Of a stretch of 11,326 bases of DNA, positions 5,464-11,326 are shown in pieces. Each line of letters starts with the position of its first letter. The first letter of the stretch is position 1. The stretch is taken from the NCBI GenBank assembly GCA_947599995.1, contig CANQFW010000044.1, positions 1 to 11,326 on the forward strand. Reading direction: 5' to 3'. This DNA comes from an uncultured Clostridia bacterium (lineage in GTDB: Bacteria; Bacillota; Clostridia; TANB77; CAG-508). The position numbers and the translations under genes were made by a program. Below the pieces are notes generated by a model, which worked only from the letters and a program-made list of their open reading frames with translations, did not search any database and was not told the DNA's origin.

Positions 5464-6699
5464 ATGAAAAACCAAAGCGAAAACAATTTATTATATTTTG
5501 AAGATGATGAAATTGTAACAGGAAAAACAGAAAACAAGAAAGTTTTTGTTACAAAAAGAATAAATGGAAAAGAAATGCACACTAAGCAGAATTCAATTAA
5601 AGAAACTGAATATAAGAGAGTACCAAATACACAAGGATTTAATTTTGAAAGAGAAATAGTAATTGGTGTAAATAGCAAAAATCATATGCCAAATAATAAA
5701 TCCTTTAATAAACCAATTGTTGAAACCAAAAAAAGAAATCAAACGACAAATAATGCACATTCATATAAAAAAAATAGAAATTATAACAATATATATAATG
5801 AAAATAAGAATATGGAAGATAACTTTTATAAAAGAGTACATACAAAAGTTAAAAAGAATGCTAAAAATAATAAAGTAAACAAAAAACAAAAAGCTAGAAA
5901 TAATGTCAAATTTCACAAAGAATATTCGTCAGAAAAAAACAAAATAAAGTCAAGAAAAAAGGGAAATAAAATTTTAATAACAACAGTCACTCTTATTTTA
6001 ATGGTAGTATCTATAGTGATTATGGCACTTGTGACACCACTTTTTAATATTCAAGAAATTAAGGTAGAAGGAAACAATAGGATTACAGCGACGAATATTA
6101 TAAATTTATCAGGAATAAAAATTGGTCAAAACATATTTAAAAATAACAAAAAAAATATAGAAAATAGCATAAAAGAAAATGCCTATATAGAAAGTGTAGA
6201 AGTAAAAAGAACATTGCCAGCAACAATAAATCTAAAAGTAACAGAAAGACAAATAGAGTATCAAATAAAATTAATATCTAGTTACATATATGTAGATAAA
6301 CAAGGAAATATACTAGAAAATTCAGAAGCAAAGGAAAACACAATAATTTTAGAAGGATATGCAACTACAGAAGAACAACTAATAAATGGCGAAAAACTAT
6401 GTGATCAAGATATACAAAAATTAGCTAAAGTAAAAAAAATAAAAGAAGCATTACAAGATTACATATCACAAACGGAAATAAGTATAAATATAGAAAATGA
6501 AAATAATTTAATAATATATATGAAATCTGAAAATAAAAAAATATATATAGGGGATGCAACAAATCTAGCAGATAAGATGCTACGTGTAAATAAAATTATT
6601 GAAAAGGAAAAAGGGCATTCGGGAATTATCTTTATAAATGGAGATTTAAATGAAGGATTTGATCCTTATTTTAGAGAAGAAGCTATAGAGAATAAATAG
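5464..6699 (+). CDS. ftsQ: Cell-division protein FtsQ/DivIB
   Basis: FtsQ/DivIB is a bitopic membrane protein of the divisome that works with FtsL and FtsB/DivIC to control septal wall synthesis. ATG 5464 follows GGTGGTGAT (5452-5460), a near match to the extended anti-Shine-Dalgarno; the frame is open back to 5404, but that start lies in the serS terminator. The 411-residue protein has a cytoplasmic tail of about 168 residues, one membrane span (about 169-193, ILITTVTLILMVVSIVIMAL), then a POTRA domain (IQEIKVEGNNRITATNI onward) and a beta domain ending near INGDLNEGFDPYFREE. The tail is unusually long, very rich in Lys and Asn, and strongly basic near the membrane; Bacillus DivIB has a much shorter one. 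The gene heads a set of division genes on the same strand. Confidence 0.92.
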   Translation: MKNQSENNLLYFEDDEIVTGKTENKKVFVTKRINGKEMHTKQNSIKETEYKRVPNTQGFNFEREIVIGVNSKNHMPNNKSFNKPIVETKKRNQTTNNAHSYKKNRNYNNIYNENKNMEDNFYKRVHTKVKKNAKNNKVNKKQKARNNVKFHKEYSSEKNKIKSRKKGNKILITTVTLILMVVSIVIMALVTPLFNIQEIKVEGNNRITATNIINLSGIKIGQNIFKNNKKNIENSIKENAYIESVEVKRTLPATINLKVTERQIEYQIKLISSYIYVDKQGNILENSEAKENTIILEGYATTEEQLINGEKLCDQDIQKLAKVKKIKEALQDYISQTEISINIENENNLIIYMKSENKKIYIGDATNLADKMLRVNKIIEKEKGHSGIIFINGDLNEGFDPYFREEAIENK

Positions 6700-6770
6700 C
6701 TATAAAATTTTATAAAATAACCTTAAATATTAATTAACAATAAATTTATAAAGAAAGTGAGGTAGTGCAT

Positions 6771-7481
6771 ATGAAAGAAAAATTGCATGCACTAATTTTA
6801 GGCGCCATGTGTTTTTTACTAACTATATTAATTTGTATTCAAGTAAAAACAGTAAGTAAAAATGGTACAACAGTAAGTGCAAATCAAGAAGAAAGTGAAC
6901 TAAAATCTCAAGTTTTAAAAATGAAAGAAAAATATGAAAATCAATATACAGAATTAGAAAAATTAGAAAAAGAGCTTGAAAAGACGAGAAAAAATATAAC
7001 AAGTCATAATGAAGAGCTAAAAAGTCTAGAAGAGCAAATAAATGTAGATAATAAAATATTAGGGATGACAGATGTTAAAGGAAAAGGTGTAGTCATAACT
7101 GTACAAGATGGAACAGCAAATGCTACGACGCTAAATGCTAGCGATTTAATAGTACATGACTTAAATGTATTAAGTATCGTAAATGAACTAAAAAATGCTG
7201 GTGCTGAAGCAATTTCAATTAATGGAAAAAGAGTTGTAAACACAACAGCTATATCATGTGACGGAAATGTTATAGTTGTTAATGGCGAAAAAATAAGTTC
7301 ACCTATAGAAATTTCGGCAATTGGTCTTCCAGAACAACTTTCAACTTTAAATAGAGCAGGTGGCACTTTAGAGCGTTTTTCAGATTTAGGTAAAAAAGTA
7401 GGTCTAACTAAAAACCAAAAAATAGAAATACCAAGGTATACAGGGGTGTTCAACTTTAAATATGCAAAAACTATAAAATAG
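6771..7481 (+). CDS. DUF881 membrane-anchored protein, first of a tandem pair (YlxW/YlxX-like)
   Basis: DUF881 proteins sit between divIB and ftsA in many Firmicutes; their molecular role is not firmly known. This 236-residue protein has a short basic N-terminus, one membrane span or uncleaved signal (about residues 7-25, HALILGAMCFLLTILICIQV), a Glu/Lys-rich coiled coil (about 40-90), and the DUF881 domain from ILGMTDVKGKGVVITVQDG to the end, including NAGAEAISINGKRVVNTT. ATG 6771 is preferred because GAGG (6759-6762) lies eight bases before it; the in-frame GTG at 6765 would be too close. It follows ftsQ by 71 bp and is probably co-transcribed with it. The topology places most of the protein outside the membrane. 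Confidence 0.88.
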   Translation: MKEKLHALILGAMCFLLTILICIQVKTVSKNGTTVSANQEESELKSQVLKMKEKYENQYTELEKLEKELEKTRKNITSHNEELKSLEEQINVDNKILGMTDVKGKGVVITVQDGTANATTLNASDLIVHDLNVLSIVNELKNAGAEAISINGKRVVNTTAISCDGNVIVVNGEKISSPIEISAIGLPEQLSTLNRAGGTLERFSDLGKKVGLTKNQKIEIPRYTGVFNFKYAKTIK

Positions 7482-7628
7482 ATTTATTATGTTACATAGT
7501 ATTTGAAAAAATTTATACTAAAAAAATATTACAATAATATACAAGAAAAAAATATTTTAATAGAAATAAATTGGTTTATAGATAAATCCTTAAAAATCTA
7601 AATATATTGTTAAGAAAAGAGAGAGTTT

Positions 7629-8357
7629 ATGAATATTAAGAAAGGAAAAGTAAGTGTCTCAATAACAGTAGCAATATTATGTTTCTTGCTTGCTATGAGT
7701 ATATTCATGCAGTTTAAAATTGTTTATCAAACTGAACAAACAGAGATAGGTTCTATGAGAGAAACAGATTTAAGAACAGAACTTGCAAATTGGAAATCAA
7801 AATATGATGAAACTAAACAAAAATATGATGAAACCTTAAAAACACTAGAAGCCTATAAACAAGAAAATTCTACAGATGGGAACACAAAAGAAAATCTTGA
7901 AGAAGAACTTGCAAATTTAGAACTTGCCTTAGGAAAAACAGATGTAAGAGGAGAAGGAGTTATAATTACTCTAAGAGAAAAAACTAATGATGAATTAGGT
8001 GAAGATGAAGATATAATTGCAATTAAAGCTGAAGACCTATATTGTATTGTAAATTATCTAAAAGATGCAGGTGCAGAAGCAATATCAATAAATGGGGAAA
8101 GAGTTATAAATACAACAGATATTGTAGATATTGGTGAAAATTTAATAAAAGTAAATAGTAAATATCTAAGAGAAAACATGTATGAAATAAAAGCAATTGG
8201 AAATAGTTCATATTTAGAAAGTAGCATATTTGGAAAAAGTGGTTATGCTGAACAGTTAATGACCACTGGAATAAAAGCAACAATTGAAAAACAAAGCAAA
8301 TTAGAAATTTCAAAATATGAAGGAAGCTTTGAAACAAAATATATGGAGGAGGATTAA
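7629..8357 (+). CDS. DUF881 membrane-anchored protein, second of a tandem pair (YlxW/YlxX-like)
   Basis: A 242-residue paralogue of the preceding gene with the same design. It has a basic N-terminus, a membrane span (about residues 10-29, VSITVAILCFLLAMSIFMQF), a coiled coil with a short repeat (KYDETKQKYDETLK), then the DUF881 domain with LGKTDVRGEGVIITL and DAGAEAISINGERVINTTDI. The Shine-Dalgarno is weak (AAGAGAGAG-like purines before ATG 7629). The 147-bp gap before it (7482-7628) is AT-rich and shows no clear terminator, so read-through from ftsQ is likely. The last codons contain the GGAGGAGG ribosome binding site of the next gene. Function is inferred only from position beside division genes. 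Confidence 0.88.
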   Translation: MNIKKGKVSVSITVAILCFLLAMSIFMQFKIVYQTEQTEIGSMRETDLRTELANWKSKYDETKQKYDETLKTLEAYKQENSTDGNTKENLEEELANLELALGKTDVRGEGVIITLREKTNDELGEDEDIIAIKAEDLYCIVNYLKDAGAEAISINGERVINTTDIVDIGENLIKVNSKYLRENMYEIKAIGNSSYLESSIFGKSGYAEQLMTTGIKATIEKQSKLEISKYEGSFETKYMEED

Positions 8358-8363
8358 AGTAAA

Positions 8364-8747
8364 ATGGTTTTTATAGCAATACTATTAGGATGTATTTTAG
8401 GAGCTATAGTAGGTGCTAATGCTCCAATAATATCATATACATATTCAAGCTATTTAGCTATAGCGATAATAGCATCTTTAGATTCTGTTTTTGGAGGAAT
8501 AACAGGCGTTTTAAAAGGAGAATTTGATTTTAAAGTATTTATATCTGGATTTTTCTGTAACAGTATATTATCAATTTTACTAACATATCTAGGAAATAAA
8601 TTAGACGTTGATATTTACCTAGCAGCAATTGTTGTTTTTGTAGGAAGAATGTTCTTAAATTTAACAATAATAAGGAAATATTATATAGATAAATGGTCTA
8701 AAAAATTTAAGGATAAAAAGGAACAAAAGGCAGCAAGTAAAGAGTAA
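8364..8747 (+). CDS. sbp: Small basic membrane protein Sbp (DUF1290)
   Basis: Sbp-type proteins (DUF1290) are short polytopic membrane proteins found between the DUF881 genes and ftsA in Gram-positive bacteria; their biochemical role is unknown. This one has 127 residues with hydrophobic segments at about 2-22, 26-45, 57-77 and 82-100, and a Lys-rich cytoplasmic-type tail (WSKKFKDKKEQKAASKE). Its Shine-Dalgarno, GGAGGAGG at 8345-8352, lies inside the last codons of the upstream gene, and the start is only six bases after that gene's stop codon. The two genes are almost certainly translated from one message. It is the last gene before the regulatory gap that precedes ftsA. Confidence 0.87.
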   Translation: MVFIAILLGCILGAIVGANAPIISYTYSSYLAIAIIASLDSVFGGITGVLKGEFDFKVFISGFFCNSILSILLTYLGNKLDVDIYLAAIVVFVGRMFLNLTIIRKYYIDKWSKKFKDKKEQKAASKE

Positions 8748-8775
8748 TTTTATTATACTGTTATAGATTAGATTA

Positions 8776-8830
8776 TTACAAAAATGTAACGAGAATATAA
8801 CAAAAATATTACGAAAATATTACAAATCCT
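8776..8830 (+). repeat. Five tandem 11-bp repeats upstream of the ftsA promoter
   Basis: Five consecutive 11-bp units fit the pattern TWACRARAATA with decay at the ends: TTACAAAAATG (8776), TAACGAGAATA (8787), TAACAAAAATA (8798), TTACGAAAATA (8809) and TTACAAATCCT (8820). The array ends one base before the -35 hexamer at 8832. An 11-bp period puts every unit, with its A-tract, on the same face of the helix. That suits either an activator or repressor array or a curved UP-like element stimulating ftsA-ftsZ transcription. No known regulator's site is recognised. Confidence 0.7.
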
Positions 8831-8831
8831 A

Positions 8832-8860
8832 TTGACATTTGTCAAAAAATGTAATATATA
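8832..8860 (+). promoter_or_regulatory. Strong sigma-A-type promoter of ftsA-ftsZ with a dyad at the -35
   Basis: A consensus TTGACA (8832-8837) is separated by 17 bp from TATATA (8855-8860). The -35 is the left half of a perfect dyad, TTGACATTTGTCAA (8832-8845), which could be an operator. The transcript would start near 8867, about 32 nt before the ftsA start codon, with GGAGG at 8887-8891. Confidence 0.75.
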
Positions 8861-8898
8861 TAGGTCTAGGAAATTTAATTAAAGATGGAGGAATTATC

Positions 8899-10128
8899 TT
8901 GGCAGTAGGTGATATCATAGTAGGTATTGACATAGGAACATCGAAAGTCTGTACAGTTCTTGGAGAAGTAAACAATTTTGAACAAATAGAAATAATATGT
9001 AGTACCTCATATAAATGTAATGGATTAAAAAAATGTAAAATAATAGACGAAGATGATATCAGTTTAAGTATATCAAAAACTATTAAAGAAGCTGAAGAAT
9101 ATACAGATTTTAAGATAAGTTCAGCATATGCAACAATTCCTGGTATATATGTAACAATAGTTCAAAATAGCATTGTAAAAGAAGTAAAAGATAAATTTGC
9201 AGGAATAGCGCAAAAAGATTTACAAAATGCAATTATGCAAGTAAAAGACATAGAAATTCCAGAAGATAAAGTACTAATCGATATAGTAATTAATAAAATA
9301 ATGCTAGATAATGGAGAAACAACAAAAGACCCAATAGGAAGTTTTGCATCAAGTTTTACAGTGGATGCGCAAGTAATACTTGCAGATAAAGATTATGTAA
9401 GAAAATTAAATTCTATCTTTAAAAAAGCATGCCTAGACTTAGATGGAATAATTCCAGTAGCACTTGCAGAAAGAAATTTGGTATTGGATAAAAATGAATT
9501 ACAAGATGATGTAATGGTACTAGATGTAGGAGCAGGAAATACAGACATAGGAGTATTTGAAGGAGAAAAATTTATATATACAAATACAATTCCACTAGGT
9601 GGAGATAGCATAACACATGATATAGAGCTAGTATTAAACATATCTAATGAAGAAGCAGAAAAATTAAAAAGGCAGTATGGTTTAGCATTAAAATCATTTA
9701 TAGATAACAATAATGAAATATGTCTAAATACATGTAAAGATATTTCAAAAAATAAAACAATAAAAAGTTCTGAGTTAATAGAGATTATAGAAGCAAGAAT
9801 TGAAGAAATATTTTCTCTTGTAAACAGAGAAATAACAAATACAGGAATAAGATCAAAAATAAATAATGTAATTCTTACAGGTCAAGGAATCACAAATATT
9901 AATAAAAGTGATGTTGCAGGAAAAATAGTATTAAACATACCAGTAAAAATATCAACAGGAAGAGCAGTAAGCACAATAAAGCCAGAATTTAGAACAAGCT
10001 ATGCTTTAGTAAGATACATAGCAGCAAGACCTTTTGCGAAAACAGTATCTAGTAAAATAGATTCAAATTCTAAAGAGAATTTTTTCAAAATAGCGCTTGC
10101 AAGAATAAAAGAATTCTTTTATAGTTAA
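8899..10128 (+). CDS. ftsA: Cell-division protein FtsA
   Basis: FtsA is an actin-like ATPase that anchors FtsZ filaments to the membrane and recruits later division proteins. I start it at TTG 8899, seven bases after GGAGG (8887-8891); the longer open frame to 8839 begins inside the promoter. The 409-residue protein opens with the phosphate-1 loop VGIDIGTSK (residues 8-16), contains a 1C subdomain near ISSAYATIPG, the phosphate-2 motif DVGAGNTD (209-216) and the GQGI adenosine-motif segment. It ends with an amphipathic helix, NFFKIALARIKEFF, the membrane-targeting sequence. It lies 82 bp before ftsZ on the same strand, the standard pairing, and is driven by the strong promoter at 8832-8860. 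All key motifs are intact. Confidence 0.95.
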   Translation: MAVGDIIVGIDIGTSKVCTVLGEVNNFEQIEIICSTSYKCNGLKKCKIIDEDDISLSISKTIKEAEEYTDFKISSAYATIPGIYVTIVQNSIVKEVKDKFAGIAQKDLQNAIMQVKDIEIPEDKVLIDIVINKIMLDNGETTKDPIGSFASSFTVDAQVILADKDYVRKLNSIFKKACLDLDGIIPVALAERNLVLDKNELQDDVMVLDVGAGNTDIGVFEGEKFIYTNTIPLGGDSITHDIELVLNISNEEAEKLKRQYGLALKSFIDNNNEICLNTCKDISKNKTIKSSELIEIIEARIEEIFSLVNREITNTGIRSKINNVILTGQGITNINKSDVAGKIVLNIPVKISTGRAVSTIKPEFRTSYALVRYIAARPFAKTVSSKIDSNSKENFFKIALARIKEFFYS

Positions 10129-10144
10129 AAGAATGAAAAAAATG

Positions 10145-10150
10145 TATAAT
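10145..10150 (+). promoter_or_regulatory. Possible internal -10 element before ftsZ
   Basis: A perfect TATAAT lies in the ftsA-ftsZ gap, 61 bp before the ftsZ start. No convincing -35 is found at 16-18 bp upstream and no TGn extension is present. A weak extra ftsZ promoter would make sense because FtsZ is needed in excess over FtsA, but chance is likely in this AT-rich DNA. Confidence 0.25.
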
Positions 10151-10210
10151 TAGAAAAAGTTAAAAATAAAAAATAATATAACTTAAAAAAGTGAGGGAGG
10201 AAAAACAGTT

Positions 10211-11326
10211 ATGATGGACTATGAAGATAACAATGGATTAACAATGATGGATGGTTCAGCTACAATAAAAGTAATAGGTGTAGGAGGAGCAGGAAACAAC
10301 GCAGTAAACAGAATGCTTGAACTTGGAATAAAATCAGTAGATTTTATTGCAGTAAATACAGACAGACAAGCTTTACAAAAATCAAAAGCAAGCACAAAAA
10401 TCCAAATAGGAGAAAAAATAACAAGAGGGCTAGGAGCTGGAGCTAACCCAGACATTGGAGCACAATCAGCAGAAGAAAGTAAAACAGAGCTTTCAGAAGT
10501 ACTTCGCGGAGCAGATATGGTATTTGTAACATGCGGAATGGGTGGAGGAACTGGAACAGGAGCTGCACCAGTAGTTGCAGGACTAGCAAAGGAAATGGGA
10601 ATTCTAACAATAGGTGTTGTAACAAAACCATTCACATTTGAAGGTAAAAAAAGACTAGCACAAGCTGAACGTGGAATAGAAAATCTAAAATCAAAAGTAG
10701 ATACACTAATTGTAATACCAAACGATAAACTACTTCAAATAATAGATAGAAAGACATCAATGTCAGAAGCATTTATGATGGCAGATGATGTTTTAAGACA
10801 AGGTGTACAAGGTATATCAGATTTAATAACAGTTACAGGAACAGTAAATCTAGACTTTGCAGACGTAAAAACAATAATGATAAATACTGGTATGGCACAC
10901 ATGGGAACAGGTAGTGCATCTGGAGAAAACAAAGCTGAAGACGCAGCAAAACAAGCAATTCAAAGTCCATTACTAGAAACATCAATAGAAGGTGCAAGAG
11001 GAGTAATAATTAACATAACAGGTGGAGAAGACTTAGGACTTCAGGAAGTTAATACAGCAGCAGAACTTATTCAACGCAGTGTAGATCCTGAAGCAAACAT
11101 AATCTTTGGTACAGTAATAGATCCTGAAATGAATGACGAAATAAAGATTACAGTTATAGCTACAGGATTTGAACAAGAAAATGATAAAAATATTCCAAGA
11201 GTAGACAACATAGTAAATAAAACATGGGAAAAGAAAATAAATTCAATTCCATCAAGTCAAGACCTATCTTCATCACAAAATGATTTAGATATTCCATCTT
11301 TCTTAAGAAAGAATAAAAATAAATAG
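10211..11326 (+). CDS. ftsZ: Cell-division protein FtsZ (tubulin-like GTPase)
   Basis: FtsZ polymerises with GTP into the Z ring that marks and organises the division site. The protein has 371 residues, complete, with its TAG at the last bases of the window. GGGAGGA (10195-10201) supports ATG 10211; ATG 10214 is an alternative. Visible motifs are GVGGAGNNAVNRM (about residues 23-35), the tubulin signature GGGTGTG (111-117), and the T7 loop NLDFADV (213-219), whose Asp residues complete GTP hydrolysis in the neighbouring subunit. After a short variable linker comes the conserved C-terminal peptide DLDIPSFLRK, which binds FtsA and other partners, with a basic tail. It is probably co-transcribed with ftsA. 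Confidence 0.98.
   Translation: MMDYEDNNGLTMMDGSATIKVIGVGGAGNNAVNRMLELGIKSVDFIAVNTDRQALQKSKASTKIQIGEKITRGLGAGANPDIGAQSAEESKTELSEVLRGADMVFVTCGMGGGTGTGAAPVVAGLAKEMGILTIGVVTKPFTFEGKKRLAQAERGIENLKSKVDTLIVIPNDKLLQIIDRKTSMSEAFMMADDVLRQGVQGISDLITVTGTVNLDFADVKTIMINTGMAHMGTGSASGENKAEDAAKQAIQSPLLETSIEGARGVIINITGGEDLGLQEVNTAAELIQRSVDPEANIIFGTVIDPEMNDEIKITVIATGFEQENDKNIPRVDNIVNKTWEKKINSIPSSQDLSSSQNDLDIPSFLRKNKNK

Noticed and set aside
6701..6714. 14-bp palindrome TATAAAATTTTATA after ftsQ
   Set aside because: AT-only palindromes of this size are expected by chance here; it has no T-run and no clear role.
8839..8898. Longer ftsA start at TTG 8839
   Set aside because: The start falls between the -35 and -10 of the ftsA promoter and lacks a Shine-Dalgarno, while TTG 8899 has GGAGG at ideal spacing.
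10219..10635. Minus-strand open frame of 138 residues opposite ftsZ
   Set aside because: It mirrors the conserved FtsZ GTPase domain; its Pro/Ala-rich sequence is the complement of Gly-rich codons and no start signal is present.

Overview
The window looks like chromosomal DNA from a low-GC Firmicute, most likely an uncultured or gut-type member of the Clostridia. The evidence is strongly AT-rich DNA with A-ending codons and AGA arginine, GGAGG-type ribosome binding sites, and the Clostridia/Bacilli cell-division order ftsQ(divIB), two DUF881 genes, sbp, ftsA, ftsZ. No tRNA, rRNA or CRISPR array is visible.

Region 1 (1-308) has no gene. It holds a possible promoter and an unusually structured leader: a 9-bp inverted repeat, a 127-bp foldback element with perfect outer and sub-terminal inverted repeats that resembles a MITE or deleted IS, and a compact stem-loop just before the uvrB Shine-Dalgarno.

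Region 2 (309-3266) holds uvrB (nucleotide excision repair) and a Fic toxin-antitoxin pair. All UvrB motifs are intact over about 652 codons, but the frame is broken twice, each time by one extra C before a conserved glycine codon. Both breaks create a zero-frame CGG codon. By my reading these are the only in-frame CGG codons among roughly 3,360 codons in the window. This is either two indels (sequencing error or fresh pseudogenisation) or +1 recoding at an unassigned or very rare CGG codon, and it is the most interesting observation here. The VbhA-like antitoxin overlaps a Fic-domain protein, and both partners lack the residues used in the classical inhibition mechanism.

Region 3 (3230-5415) holds two divergent housekeeping genes, each with its own promoter. 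One is the ribosome-assembly GTPase ysxC/engB on the minus strand with its own terminator. The other is serS, whose motif 2 region looks to me more archaeal-like than standard bacterial; it ends in a clear rho-independent terminator.

Region 4 (5404-11326) is a cell-division cluster. FtsQ/DivIB (with a very long basic cytoplasmic tail), two tandem DUF881 membrane proteins and the small membrane protein Sbp are read first, from a promoter whose -35 lies in the serS terminator. A 150-bp gap follows with five tandem 11-bp repeats placed immediately before a strong promoter, then ftsA and ftsZ. FtsZ makes the Z ring, FtsA tethers it to the membrane, and FtsQ acts in the later divisome. The helically spaced repeats suggest dedicated control of ftsAZ. 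The window ends exactly at the ftsZ stop codon.
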